Below, one piece after another: positions 43,652-54,643 of a DNA stretch of 64,000 nt. The DNA comes from Phymatolithon calcareum (Eukaryota; Rhodophyta; Florideophyceae; Hapalidiales): the NCBI GenBank assembly GCA_977006965.1, contig OZ345355.1, forward strand, positions 806,001 to 870,000, given 5' to 3'. Position numbers and translations under genes: made by a program. Position 1 is the first letter of the stretch. The number at the start of each line of letters is the position of its first letter. The notes under the pieces are model-generated. The model searched no databases and was not told where the DNA came from. It was given only the letters and a program-made list of their open reading frames with translations.

Positions 43652-45047
43652 GGCGGTATGAGCAGAGATCATGGGGACCGTGAGATACAATCACGCATGT
43701 GCAGGGAGATGCGGGAAACTGACAAATTTCAATATCCAAGACAGGAAGTCATACAGTGATGACAATCCAGAGGATTACAGTGGTGGTTGGACTATTACAT
43801 TTTGAAATTTTGAAGTTCCGTAAGCGGCATTCAGGTTTTCGGTATCGTTGTTTTTAATGCCGTTTTTCTGAATATCGCGCTTCGGCATGCCTTTTTCAGA
43901 AAGAAGAAAGGCCGTAGAGAGCCTTCCTGATTTAGAACTCAGAAATAATGGCCAACGTTTTTATCACAAAACTGTAACCTGTTCGGCTGTGGCAAAATTT
44001 TGAGACAAAGCTGATTAGTTTGTTTCAGTTGCCTGTGTCCAAAACGGCATTTATGCCGAAAAACGGCATTTTTTGCAACTTTGAGCAACTATATCTCAAA
44101 AACGACTTACGGTTGTCAGCCCAAACCAGGCTTGTTTTGGCAACTGAATGTAGCTTTATTCAGATTTGTTTGTTAAATTATATGAAAATTGCTAAATTTA
44201 ACGATATATCAATGCTTGTTTTTGTACCGTTTTGAACGTTGGTTTTGGAACAAGCGTTGTTTTTGGAAAACGGCCATCTGAAAAGTTACGTAAATGATAT
44301 GATTGACTCACTGCATTTATTTGAATTTAATTGGCTCGCGCAATTCAGAACTGTTTCATCAGTTTGACAACTAAAAAATTAAAATTGCGCTTTTCTCCAT
44401 TTCCCGCAGCTCCCAGTATCTCTCACTGTGCCGCGCGAGTTCCACCAGGCGAATTGACCGTTACCAGTGTCTGGTCATGCCTAGTCCGTCAGCATCTGTC
44501 GACCTTTCGACTTGTACATTACAGAACTGTTTTCCTACATGATGTTGTCGGCGTCATCAACAGTGACTGAGCCGACTTGCGATATCGCAAGGTCGCCCAA
44601 TGGGTCGCGGGTGAACGTTCCGTGGCAGTTTCCTGTGAGGTGCCAGGCACAAGGATAGAGGGAGCGACCGGTTCCCAATTTGGTGTAGGCTGTCGGAAAA
44701 TTTGAGACGTCCACGTGCTGCATGTCCCGCACGATATGAGCAGCCTATTATTGTTTACAAGATTCCCACGGTGACTTGAAGGACCGCAGAGATATCGAGA
44801 CAATATCGGCAAAGTGCGAATTGTCGCAAAATGTTGGCACTGAGAAACACGCTAAAATCAACTACCAAAAGGCTTTGAAAATACAGCTTTGTCCAATATG
44901 ACGGCGCCAGCATCGTCACGACTCAGCGCGTTACATGCCGCCACTATTTTGCATCATCCACTCTCTGCTGCACGACTTGTATCGTGCCGCCGTTTATTTC
45001 AGTGATCTACGTCCCGATCCTCGTTTCTCTAGCCATGAGACCATTAC
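43652..45047 (+). repeat. Dispersed repeat R, interrupted copy
   Basis: Second copy of the repeat at 3721-4405, in the same orientation. It ends at the matching CATTAC. It is split by a 709-bp MITE after GCATGTGCAG. Outside the insertion the two copies match along their length with scattered differences. Confidence 0.8.
43705..44413. mobile_element. MITE with 14-bp terminal repeats
   Basis: A 709-bp non-coding insertion inside repeat R. The ends are GGAGATGCGGGAAA and, inverted, GGAGCTGCGGGAAA (13 of 14 match). The flanking target duplication is CAG (43702-43704 and 44414-44416). The uninterrupted copy of repeat R shows the empty site as GTGCAGTATCTC at 3772-3783. A 3-bp CAG duplication fits PIF/Harbinger-type elements, whose targets are often TWA or CWG; CACTA-type elements also duplicate 3 bp. 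Confidence 0.88.
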
Positions 45048-45383
45048 TCATCTCGAAAGAACCTTAGCACCCGGATTTTCTTTTTCGTCACTCTTCCACT
45101 CGCCATTAAACATGTTCCTACTCTGCCGACGTCCCTAGCGATGATCCTCAGTTCACAGCGCGTTCGTTGTCGGTCCTTACCCTGTCCATTCGGCAAAGGT
45201 CCATGACCAACCATTCAGTGAAAACTTAGGTGAAGCTGAAAAGCCCCATTGGAAAATACGGAGATGCGTTTGCTCGGCTGTGGAGTATGAAGAAGGTCGG
45301 TATGCTTCACCTGCTCTGCACTTGCTCGTCTTGTGCATGACAGGGGAAAAATCCAGTCTCTTTTTCCCAGCGAGGCAGGACGT
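45048..45383. other. 3' side of RRP4
   Basis: About 335 bases between repeat R and the stop codon of the minus-strand RRP4 gene. It probably contains the RRP4 3' untranslated region. No other gene was seen. Confidence 0.4.
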
Positions 45384-46256
45384 TTAAGCTTGCTCTCTGA
45401 GCTCTCGCGCTCGTCTACAGATAGCTTCTGCAACATCTGGTCGTGTCATGGCAACGAGCTCCACGCCCTGCTCCACACTGGCAGCATAAACCTCATCGAC
45501 AGTTTTCGGCGAAATCGCAATAAACTGACCATCCAAAGCAACAATCGCGTTTCGCACCCTCGCGATTCTCTCCCGCTCTTCCGCGCTAACCTTTTTCCCA
45601 CTTCTTCCCTCTTTCGGCATATCAAGGAACACGAAGCCATTATTGCCCAAAATCGCATGCACCCCGCACTCCAGCAAATGAAAATGCTTCTTCGCGCGCT
45701 TCACAAGCGCCGCTTGCACGCACACAAGGCATCCACCCTCCAGTCGACCGTAACGCAAACTGCGCGTATGCAATGCTGCCCCGCCGTCATTCCACAATTC
45801 CTGCACCTCAGCCGATACCAGATCGCCCTCCGCTAAAAACTGCCGCATGTTCAATTCATCCTCGTGCGTCCGTCGCCGCTGCACACCGCCGGGTAAGGTA
45901 ACGGCTGACAGAAGCAGCGCTGCTTCGGTGGGCGCACCGATGTCCACGGCCCAGCGACGGGGGCGCACGTTCGTCACGCGCCCCACGACCACATCGCCTA
46001 CTTCGGGCACATATCGCGCGCGCAGGGCGCGTACGGCAACAAGCTTGTTCACACGCTCAATCACACCGGCAAGAGTCGATCGTAGGCCATTTGCGTCGTT
46101 CCGAGTCCCATGCCCGCGCACGTACCCCGCCTCGGTTGGGATTGATCCGCCGGGAACGACCACGCCGACATGGTCCAGGGCCGCACTTCGCACACGCGAG
46201 CGCGCAGACGGTCGCACAGCCAGGAAGCGCTTTGTGGCCTCCGCTGAGGAAGTCAT
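45384..46256 (-). CDS. RRP4: Exosome complex RNA-binding subunit Rrp4
   Basis: Intronless ORF of 290 residues from the ATG at 46254-46256, close to the usual length of eukaryotic Rrp4/EXOSC2 (about 290). The N-terminal domain has VVVPGGSIPTEAGYVRGHGT, the family signature. An S1 RNA-binding domain follows at about residues 88-165 (VGDVVVGRVTNVRPRRWAVD, then RTHEDELNMRQFLAEGD). A KH-type domain comes next (KKHFHLLECGVHAILGNNGF at about 192-211). Rrp4 is one of the three cap subunits of the RNA exosome in nucleus and cytoplasm, where it guides RNA into the 3'-5' nuclease channel for rRNA processing and mRNA decay. The gene stands alone among repeats, with no visible damage, so it should be functional. 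Confidence 0.95.
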   Translation of the reverse strand: MTSSAEATKRFLAVRPSARSRVRSAALDHVGVVVPGGSIPTEAGYVRGHGTRNDANGLRSTLAGVIERVNKLVAVRALRARYVPEVGDVVVGRVTNVRPRRWAVDIGAPTEAALLLSAVTLPGGVQRRRTHEDELNMRQFLAEGDLVSAEVQELWNDGGAALHTRSLRYGRLEGGCLVCVQAALVKRAKKHFHLLECGVHAILGNNGFVFLDMPKEGRSGKKVSAEERERIARVRNAIVALDGQFIAISPKTVDEVYAASVEQGVELVAMTRPDVAEAICRRARELREQA

Positions 46257-46329
46257 TGCGAATGGGGATGCGATTGGTTTTGACAACACCGTGCAATGGT
46301 GATCGGCAAATCAGTCATCCGCCACATCG

Positions 46330-46880
46330 CAAGTTTTCTTTGGAACGGATAATTACGGATTGTAATTACGATATGATAGATTCGTATTCAGGACGTCCCG
46401 ACTCGTTTTTAATTCGGAATTTCGCAGCTTCGGCAATTGTTTTGTTTCTGTATATTGTACTCTGTACTTCCCGCAAGTGAAGTTAGCAGCGCTTGGAGGG
46501 TCTAAGTTATCTCCATTCTATTCTTTCCTTTGCAATATGTAGAGCTTGTTGTACGTTTAGGTTGGGCACGTCGCTAAAAAGTGATTCCGGGGTTAGTTTG
46601 ACAAAACTTGGTGTACCATGCGGTGCTCGCCTATGCAAAGTATGTGCCCAAGCCAATTTAATCGTTGATTTCTGGAGCGCATGACGAGGATTGGAATGGA
46701 GAAGCCAGGTACTCCCAGCATTGGGAGCGTAGTTACCGTCCTGATACGCTCATATTCCAAATTAGAAGTCTCCATTCTGTCTGAGTCACTATTCTTACAG
46801 AATTGCAAAGTAATTAAGCAGAGTATTTCATCGATAGCGTTGGCGTCTCGTCTCACTCCTTGTCCGATTAAGGGCAAAGA
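46330..46880 (-). mobile_element. LINE C-terminal remnant
   Basis: On the minus strand, RSRNQRLNWLGHILCIGEHRM is the RxRRLxWLGHxLRM block found after the reverse transcriptase of many LINEs. Further decayed sequence runs toward 46330, just upstream of RRP4. Stops and frameshifts are frequent. The copy is 5'-truncated and old. It may overlap the RRP4 promoter region. Confidence 0.55.
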
Positions 46881-49580
46881 CGAACGGAATGTATCGATTG
46901 ACTTGGGTCTAGATGAAACATTCTTCGGGCTAGCCGTGAGCTTCCCTGATCAGTGTATCAAGAGTGCTCGAGTAAGGCTGAAAATGATGAAAGCACTTGG
47001 AAAGTTCAGTGGATGATTCGATATTTATGCTGATCCTTCAATAGGCCCATGTGGAACTGAGGCACCCGTGTCACGCAGGACCAATACACATCAGAAACCA
47101 AGAAACAATTTAATTACTTATTTACGAGATAATTGGCAAACGGGCGTCAATACAACCACGCAGTCTTAGCATACTCTGTCAGATTGAAACCTCGAGGTAC
47201 TAAAGTTGCCTGCTCGCATTGCAGCTTTGGCGATCACTAGTGATGGAATAGGACTCTGGCGCAGATTGAGAAGTCGACGTTGAACTGAGAACGATGAAGA
47301 AATGGCGAGAAGAACAGAGCATAGAAGAAGTGGATTTCTATTTGAAAGTTACTAAGTCATGCTCAAAAGCTGAGAAAGGAATAGAGAATCGACCGTCCGA
47401 AAGATCTCTCCTGGAAAAATGAGATAAGCAGAAGAAAGATACTCAGTGAGAATACACCCTGCGCGATGATAAAGATACCCGGAGCATTCAAGCTAAAACG
47501 AAGATATCCAAGACATTTATTTGCGAAATTATTTGTGGGAAGATTTGTACCGAAGCGAAAGATACTAGAAAACGAGCGAGGACATCTGGGAAGATCATGC
47601 CAAGCAGGGGTGGACAAGGGAGGAGGAAATGAAGTAGCTAAGGGGATCGATTAATGCCATGCAATGATATCAAGGCAACGAGAGCAGAACGACATCTAGT
47701 TGGTTTGCTAACTCTCTACAGAATAAATGACAGTTTTCTACTATGGCAAGTTAAAATATTCGATGCTGCAGATGTTCGCACTAGGAAGGTACTGGCCTTC
47801 TTCAAGTAAAGTCTTGCGGTATCCCATTAGATACGCGACGAGCCTCTTCCCGAAAGGGCCGTGCAGGAGGCAGAGAAGGCACTCGGGACGCATTATGGTT
47901 CTCCAACAACACCAGATTCAATCTCTGGTGATGTACCTTACCGAGACGCGCAGTCGGCTGTCAAACACGCTAGATACAGGTGGAGACAATTTCGCGTCTA
48001 CGTTGGGCACAAGCGCATACTCTAGCTGTCCTCCTTCCACGATATGGCGCTGCGTGCAAGATTTACCGCGCACACTTTGATTACGACAATTTCTGGGTAT
48101 GTTCCAAGCATAGCTTGTAGTTACATGTCCACCTATGATAGCGTTTAGAAACACTATAAAACGCGTTTGCAACCTCACCACCTGGAAGAGGAAGAGCAAC
48201 CAGAGCAACAGAAACCAGAGCCAGATCAACCATAATAGCAATTTCCGTAGGATGGCCCGGAAACAGGAATAGATTCTGGGCTATCATGGAGGTTATCGTT
48301 TTGTCAAGTTCGTTCCAAGTTGCGAGACTCATCTACGCGGATTAGAATAGGGGAACTTTAGACCCTCGAATCGCTGCTAGTGCCATTAGGAGAAAGGAAA
48401 AATGAATGAAGGAAAGTTGCACATGGACGCATCTGAACGAACCGGAAAGCAGGGAAACACGTATAATGAGATTCCGCTGTGTAGATTATGTCTCGGATAG
48501 AAATGTGTGTAGTCTTACTTTATTTGAAGTATTGCTATAAAGAGCGAATTGTACAGAGAAAATTGTTGAGCTTGTTGCTCCAAATTAGCTACGATTTGGA
48601 AGTACGCCCTCAGAATAGAAAAGTTTCTTGGTTGATCATTGAAGACGTTAAGACGGTGCGATTTCAAACGACAAAGAAACACATATGACCACATTTAGTC
48701 TGGCCCAAATGAATTAGCAACATAAAATTCCAGTTGCGAAAGAGCACGGACCAGACTATTAAGAAATGAGACGGCCTATTCTGTATCCCATAAATTACTA
48801 AGGAAAAGTCTCACGAAAAATTCGAACGCACGCCGGCTGACTAAATCTGGTCATTGGTGTACTGCGCAGAACGATCAGTCCTATGGGGAATATAGTGTGT
48901 AATTTTAATCATCGTTTCCGCCAGTGCGGGAGGAGGATCGTTCTATTCTGGCCTGGAAATTCAACATATCTGTCTCGGTCTTCATCTGTGATTTGCACTG
49001 TAAGCAAGAATGATTTTATCTTTACCGCGTCGCAGCTAAGGGGTAAAGATAAAATCATAGGTCTATGATGCATACTCGGTTTCACAGCAGCCTGACTTGC
49101 ATGCTCAAATAGAATTCAATACAGTACATGTTCAGGAAAGAAGTGTGTAAAGAACCTGAGCGCAATCCACTTGCGCAATACTTGTTTCCGCTCAGTTCAC
49201 TAAATCCAGTTTCAATGTTTAGTGTATTATCTGCCAAGTACAACACCAATGACTATAAGAGGATCAAGCTGTTAGGCCTCCTACAGCGGCAGCCCAATGG
49301 ACACACCTGCCTGTAGATATCTGTTACACAGCTTTCTATAAACTAAACTTCTTAAACTTCACCGATGCATAAACCTCATTCGCATCCGTTTCGGAGGCAC
49401 ATAATACTATCACTTGAAGCCGTTCAGTGCTGTATACTTTCGACTTTATTGGGCATCTTACACCAGTCAATTCGCACGTCCACGGGTAAAGCGAATCCTG
49501 ATGGATGTAATCTGCTTCTCATTGGGTGGGGAAAATGCGTCTGCACCGAAATTATTCAAAGTTCATCAATGAGCGTCGCT
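46881..49580. other. Long stretch without a recognised gene
   Basis: About 2.7 kb of AT-rich sequence. Short ORFs on both strands (for example 47727-48080 plus, 47918-48241 minus) carry no motif. The only clear structure is the perfect hairpin at 49010-49058. Confidence 0.4.
49010..49058. repeat. Perfect hairpin with 17-bp arms
   Basis: Arms ATGATTTTATCTTTACC (49010-49026) and its exact complement (49042-49058), with a 15-base loop. It is not in a coding region. Confidence 0.85.
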
Positions 49581-49700
49581 TCGTCCGCGAGAAGCAAAAA
49601 GAGTTGTCCTAAATTGAAAAGCTCATAGACAGTGGAGCTTTTGTGCTTACTGAGTTAGAAACTGTTCAGGCTATATCTACATGAAAGGATTGGATTTCTG
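49581..49700 (+). mobile_element. Copia reverse transcriptase scrap
   Basis: The plus strand reads EKLIDSGAFVLTELETVQ after a stop, which resembles the start of a copia reverse transcriptase domain. No other pol motif could be followed with confidence. It lies at the left arm of a long inverted repeat. Confidence 0.35.
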
Positions 49701-50098
49701 TTTAATTGAAGCTCCCTTTGTCAATTATCATTGCACATGATAGACTTTTCGTTGCGCCGCAATCCTTCGCTAACGTTCTCATAAGTAGTTCTACATGAAA
49801 GGATACATTTTTGAAAGTTTTTTGAGTCAGCTGCACTGAATATACGTCGATTTCAATGGAGAAGTGAAATACAAGTCATTTATCTTCTCTCATCTATTGG
49901 AACAAGCCCCAAAATTTATAAATATCAAGCAGAGTACTAACAGTCTTGTCAGTTGATACTGTCCAAAGAGAACTTCAGAAGTCAACTAAAATGAAAACGA
50001 AAGCAAAGGATTGTAGCGCAACAAAAAGTCGCTCAGGTGCAATGATAACTGACAAAGGGAGCTTCAAATAAACAGAAATCTAATCGAATTCCTTCCAA
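49683..50098. repeat. Inverted repeat, roughly 100-bp arms
   Basis: Arms at about 49683-49783 and 49992-50098 are inverted copies with scattered differences. The clearest shared block is GAAGCTCCCTTTGTCA.TTATCATTGCAC. The spacer is about 210 bases. This is a foldback made by inverted duplication or by two opposite insertions of one element. Confidence 0.7.
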
Positions 50099-50192
50099 TT
50101 CGTGCCTCTTTTGGGAACGCTGCGAATCTGCTTTACATCATATCATGCAGAAGTATGAGTAGAAAACTGTATATTGTTTAAGAACGAATATA

Positions 50193-50234
50193 TACCCATC
50201 CCGCCGAACTCTATACAGTTCGGTGGGATGGGTA
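50193..50234. repeat. Hairpin with 18-bp arms
   Basis: Arms TACCCATCCCGCCGAACT and AGTTCGGTGGGATGGGTA around a six-base loop CTATAC. The single difference would still form a G-U pair in RNA. Non-coding. Confidence 0.85.
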
Positions 50235-51083
50235 AACTAGTCCATGATACAGCAATGTACAAGATCCTCCTCCTGATCCTCTATGACCACCAATGAACAG
50301 TAGAAGTGGAGTAAAGCGCTTGCGAAGAACTCTTTAGCTTTTTAATCACATTCGGTACTGTACATTGCGACCTTTGGAGCTGCTCAGATGATAAGGTTGG
50401 GTACTTCTCGAGGGCTGGGCTTAGCATTGAACCACAGCTTGGTCCATCATGTGGTGCATGCCCACTCTGTGGTTTGGCACTAGCTCTTCCCGGGCGAGAA
50501 ATTATCTAGAAATTTCATGGCGGAGCTGACACTCTTTCCATTCCATACAGTAATTGAAGGTCTTTTGAAATGAGTGCATCTAAATATAGAGGTCCTGTAA
50601 TCACATAGCCGCACGCAAGCTGCTCACAGTTCGTGTCAGCCACTGCTGGACACTTGGAGATGAGATACTGTACTCGAAGGAGTTAGTCTCTATTGCTGCA
50701 GATACCAGTGCTGTGCACTCCGCTTCTTTCTAGAGATAGCATTCTATTCACCTAGAATGAATGCGTTTCTCAACACTCTGCTGGTGCAAGTTCCAGTGCT
50801 GGCAATTCGCTCTGTTATCGTTAAACGATCTTAAGGAGGAGCTAGAAAATGACGTATAGCCGTCGCCTGAGTCATCGAAGGGAGCGGAAGAAGTGTAAGC
50901 TGCAATAATCACCAAGTAAAAGTCAGTACAGGTGCCGTTGTCTCAAAAATTTCTCCATCTTCAGGCCACTACTTACATTGAGGGGACGCTTTTTGTCGTC
51001 AATTGTCGAAGAAGTACTCAGCTTCCTTTCTATAAAAGGCCAAAGAGAAAGCATCTATAGTGCTCGCTTCAAAACGGGTCGCA
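50235..51083. other. Upstream region of the RCHY1-like gene
   Basis: No gene recognised. The right end should hold the promoter of the CHY-RING gene; a TATAAA sits at about 51030-51035, some 50 bases before the ATG. The left part may contain more decayed copia sequence, but I could not confirm it. Confidence 0.35.
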
Positions 51084-51965
51084 ATGGCGTCGCGACTTTT
51101 CTCCAGTGGTAACACGAATAAGCCTCCACCGAAGGAATCCGGTGGAAACCGATCTGGTCCCAGTTCGAGCAACACGCGGTCATACGTCACAGTCAATTGC
51201 AAGCATTACGACCGCAACTGCAACATGATTGCTCCATGCTGTCGACAAGTTGTGTGCTGCCACCGCGGCCACGACGAGAACGGCCACTGCCGAAAGAAGA
51301 TGGACAAGAGCAAAGTCACAACGCTTGTGTGTTGTAGCTGTAAGCAAAGCCAGAATGTTGGGAAGGCGTGCCGCTTTTGCTCCAGACTTTTCGGCGAGAA
51401 AGGTTGCACCAAGTGTCGTATGTGGTATTCTGGCAGTGGATTCCATTGCAAGAGTTGTGGTGTCTGTCGTCAAGGTCGCGAGAAGGATATGATGCACTGC
51501 GATACGTGCAACAAGTGTTATCCACTTCGTTCCGGAGCATATGGACATACATGTGGGAGTTCGTCTGCGTCTCCCCGCTGCGCTGCATGTGGCAAGGAAA
51601 CTTTTTCCAGTCGCAAGCCGTCCACAACAATGAATTGCGGGCATTCCATTCATTGCGAATGCTTTCTAGAAAGAGTCAAGACAAGCTATAGCTGTCCGAT
51701 TCGAAGCTGCAAGAAAACCGTCGCGAATATGACAGTTTGGAACAAGGCACTCGACCGGTTAGCAGAAGTGGAGATGAGGGCAAGCCCGTCATCGGCAATC
51801 AAGATCTATTGCTTTGACTGTCGGGCAACGTCATCAATTCGATCTGGTGGCCAGTTTAAGAAGTGTAGAGGTGCAAACTGTGGGAGCTACAACACTGCTC
51901 GCATCCCACCTTCTCAGCAGAATGCCCCTTTTGTGACCCCGCCATCCAATATTCCGCGTAATTAG
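51084..51965 (+). CDS. CHY zinc-finger and RING protein (RCHY1/Pirh2-like)
   Basis: Intronless ORF of 293 residues from the ATG at 51084. After a Ser/Pro-rich start comes a CHY zinc finger (about 39-110: CKHYDRNC.MIAPCCRQVV, HRGHDENGH, then paired CxxC). A CTCHY segment follows (about 120-155: FHCKSCGVCRQGREKDMMHC). A RING finger lies at about 166-212 (CAACGKETF, MNCGHSIHCECF, SCPIRSC). The C-terminal zinc ribbon is at about 247-285 (YCFDCRATSS, KKCRGANCGSYNTARI). This is the full RCHY1/Pirh2 layout and the usual length. Family members are ubiquitin E3 ligases of nucleus and cytoplasm. The RING has a slightly unusual last pair (CPIRSC). The substrate is unknown. No lesions are visible. Confidence 0.92.
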   Translation: MASRLFSSGNTNKPPPKESGGNRSGPSSSNTRSYVTVNCKHYDRNCNMIAPCCRQVVCCHRGHDENGHCRKKMDKSKVTTLVCCSCKQSQNVGKACRFCSRLFGEKGCTKCRMWYSGSGFHCKSCGVCRQGREKDMMHCDTCNKCYPLRSGAYGHTCGSSSASPRCAACGKETFSSRKPSTTMNCGHSIHCECFLERVKTSYSCPIRSCKKTVANMTVWNKALDRLAEVEMRASPSSAIKIYCFDCRATSSIRSGGQFKKCRGANCGSYNTARIPPSQQNAPFVTPPSNIPRN

Positions 51966-52160
51966 AGAGCCGTAAACTATAGAAATGCACATAGTATTGC
52001 CTGGTAATACAGAGTGCTCTCACTTTTCGTTGTCAATAAACAAACCATTAAAACTTTCTCTGAAAAAACCTCTTCAATTTCTAAGCACTATCAATGTTGC
52101 CATGCCTTCCAATAATCCAAGTCAAGGGTACGGCACAAGGCACAGCACATTCCGGATTGG
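51966..52160. other. 3' side of the RCHY1-like gene
   Basis: About 195 bases to the next LINE insertion. It contains AATAAA on the plus strand near 52036, about 70 bases after the stop, a plausible polyadenylation signal. Confidence 0.4.
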
Positions 52161-52232
52161 AAGTAGGTAGCATGAGAGGAAGCCTTGCCCATATCTTCGG
52201 AAGTCTGTGAAAATAAACTTGACTTAAAAAAA
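52161..52232 (+). mobile_element. Tiny LINE 3' end insertion
   Basis: A 72-bp copy of the 3' end of the LINE family seen at 53.4-57.6 kb (GTAGGTAGCAT...CATATCTTCGGAAGTCTGT, AATAAACTTGA, short A tract). It is flanked by CAT(T/A)CCGGATTGG (52148-52160 and 52233-52245), a 13-bp target duplication with one difference. It was severely 5'-truncated at insertion. Confidence 0.82.
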
Positions 52233-52245
52233 CATACCGGATTGG

Positions 52246-53394
52246 TCTTTTGCTACGGCATTGTGGTACTATAATATATCATCATGCCCAGCTGCATTGT
52301 CGTAATAAAAGACTAATCCGACATGTGCTATGTCTTCCGCCTTAGTGCATATATCCACTACGAACCTCTAAGGAATCCATACTCTCTGGAACTGGCTACA
52401 CATATGTCGGGTCGTTTTGAGAGAAATAGTTTCAGGTTTAACGAAAATTCGACCGGAACTCAACTCTCGCAAACGCTTTAAAATTTCCGCCCTGCTACTC
52501 ATTATCGTAATTAAATGGATTTATTGAGAAGGCATCATGTGTCTCAACTGGAGGAAAGTCGGCACCTTCTAGGCACATTCTATTAGCATTGAAAAATTTC
52601 AGCTTCCATAATCGGAAGTACATAGAATCAGATCAATGGCTCTAGCCATGTCAATCTCTTCTGCAAGGGTCCATGTAGTCTTCTTCAGGATTTGTTGAGT
52701 GTTCCAAGTGCCCATGCTCCTTGACTGCCCATTTATTCAATTAAATTCGGTGGTTTTCTCGGCAAATAGCCGACAAACCACCTTGCGCAAAGTATTCTGT
52801 ATCTGATTTCTTTCATCTTCACTGCTTGGTGCGGTATTCTTTTCTTGGCGAACGTTTTGCGGATGCGGTGCTCTTCTTTCTGCTCCCATACTCGCCGGAG
52901 ACCAGGTCTATCTTGAATGTCAGTTGTCGTGTTTGATTCCCGTGTACAGTCGAGAGTTCGATGATACTCATTATCCATCCCTCTGTTTATTTCGTGTAAC
53001 ACGTTCGACTGTGCTTCATGTGAACAGTAGAACTGTCGATATTACCACACTCTGCATACTTCTTCATGATTGGATATACTGAGCTGTTACTGCTCTGGGT
53101 TACTGACATGATACCCGTTATTTGTACTAACCAATAGAGTCTAGGCACGTAGTTACCATAAGCCATTGACTCATCATCATCGCTCCCATGATTCTGCTTA
53201 AGAGCGCATGTCCTGTTCCGGATAATGTGCTCGGGCAGAGGAACAAGGACAAAAACCCGATACCAGTTTGTTGATTGTAAACTTATTCCGTCCCTTCGGG
53301 TACACCCAGTTCCTGTTCCGCACGGCTTCGTGCACAACCGCTGATCCGCGGTCTCTTTCGATTACAACTGTTCTACGTTTTCCATTCCCTCCCC
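52246..53394. other. Intergenic with unrecognised minus ORFs
   Basis: Minus-strand ORFs at 52733-53002 (89 residues) and 52987-53337 (116 residues) overlap and may be one broken gene. They show no motif I can name. Otherwise nothing is recognised. Confidence 0.3.
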
Positions 53395-53493
53395 GAAAAA
53401 ATCATGTTTGGTGAAGCTCTAAAGCATATCCAAACAAACCAGTATTCGAAAACACTTCGATCTAAATTTCTGGCAATGGAAGGAGATCGCCTC

Positions 53494-53750
53494 TGTAATC
53501 ACTGGGAGTGAAAAGATAAGATTGGTTTTTTTATGAAATGTGGTGATCTCTCTCCATGGGATGATGAGATGCTCCAGTCTAAGATGCGATTAGGATCGCC
53601 GCTTAAATAGAGCAGGGGCGATAAATTGAACACACTGTAAAATGTGGGGAGCTCTAACCGACGCTAGACTAATAATCGCAAGAAGTCGTTATGTAATCAC
53701 TGAGGGTGCAAGTGTCTTTCATTACACTCCTGCAACATTGATTGTCTACA
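53494..53750. mobile_element. 257-bp TG...CA insertion in the old LINE
   Basis: Splits the LINE codons for GDRL and ESKRKRK. It starts TGTAATCACTGGGAG and ends GTCTACA, with a 4-bp target duplication CCTC (53490-53493 and 53751-53754). The first 17 bases recur with two changes at 53694. TG...CA ends with a short target duplication suggest a solo LTR or a very small LTR element. No second copy was found. Confidence 0.65.
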
Positions 53751-53862
53751 CCTCGAATCGAAGCGCAAAAGGAAGATTCCATACGAAAAGACAAGAGAAT
53801 TGCCAGCAATTCTCATGTTCCACAAGGTTCAGCACAGACAACTCGCGCTGCAGTATGCCTAT

Positions 53863-54386
53863 TTTTTTTAGTAGAAGAGTAGCTGGTCCAGTGCTTCTTC
53901 GGTCTTCTTGGTCTCTTCTCCGGTCAGCTGGTATCTCGCCAAAGACGTTTCAACCGTGTGCAATAGCCTTGATATGATTTCGCCAAATTTGTCTTCTAGT
54001 AGTGTCGTGCTCAGTGGGGGAAATCTCCCAAACGCCCACTTCACCGCCAATTGACGATGACGTACTTTCGGAAGCCTTAAAATCACTGGAATTGCTCCGA
54101 CTATATCGTACGGTATCTTCCTCTTTCTGCTTGATTCCAAAGACTCCCCTTCATCATTGAAGAGTGATGCTTTCAGAGATCTTGCCGACATTCCTTGCTT
54201 AAGATACTCCAAGGCCTTCTCGAACTGCTCATGCCTTAGCATTGCTGCCATGTCCCGACACACCCATTGCAATTCATCCACGTCTCTGCAATCCTTTGGG
54301 ACGGCCAGTAGGCTCTCTTTTTTTGTCTTGGCTCTCACGAGCATTTTGAGCGCTAAAACCATTCTCCTGTCTTCAGCTGCTTGGAT
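53863..54386 (-). mobile_element. 524-bp antisense LINE insertion
   Basis: A 5'-truncated LINE copy inserted antisense into the old LINE, with a perfect 14-bp target duplication TGCAGTATGCCTAT (53849-53862 and 54387-54400). On the minus strand it encodes the LINE C-terminus, diverged from its neighbours (IQAAEDRRMVLALKML, KRKIPYDIVGAIPVIL, KVRHRQLAVKWAFGRFPPLS). The stop codon runs straight into a short A tract, with no 3' untranslated region. The open frame continues past 54386 only by chance, into antisense of the older element. Confidence 0.88.
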
Positions 54387-54643
54387 TGCAGTATGCCTAT
54401 GGCAGATTCCCACAGGTGTCAACAACAAGTATGGCCGAAAATTTGGCATCTGAGCCAGAGAGCATATGGGGACCTTTGAACGCACGCTAGCTGGGTACGA
54501 CCTCATAGGAGAAAAAGAACTGGAAGCAGAAAAGGCGCTAGACGAGCTCTTACTATTAGCAAGACGCTCCTAGAACGCATAGTGAACGAAGAAGGCATGG
54601 AAAATTGCGGTGGAGTCCAAGCACTAACAACCCCGTAGAGTAC

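Noticed and set aside
50300-50870. Copia RNase H remnant
   Set aside because: Some peptide strings look copia-like on the minus strand, but order and motifs do not hold up.
54387-54506. N-terminal extension of the 524-bp LINE frame
   Set aside because: It lies outside the 14-bp target duplication and is chance antisense coding.
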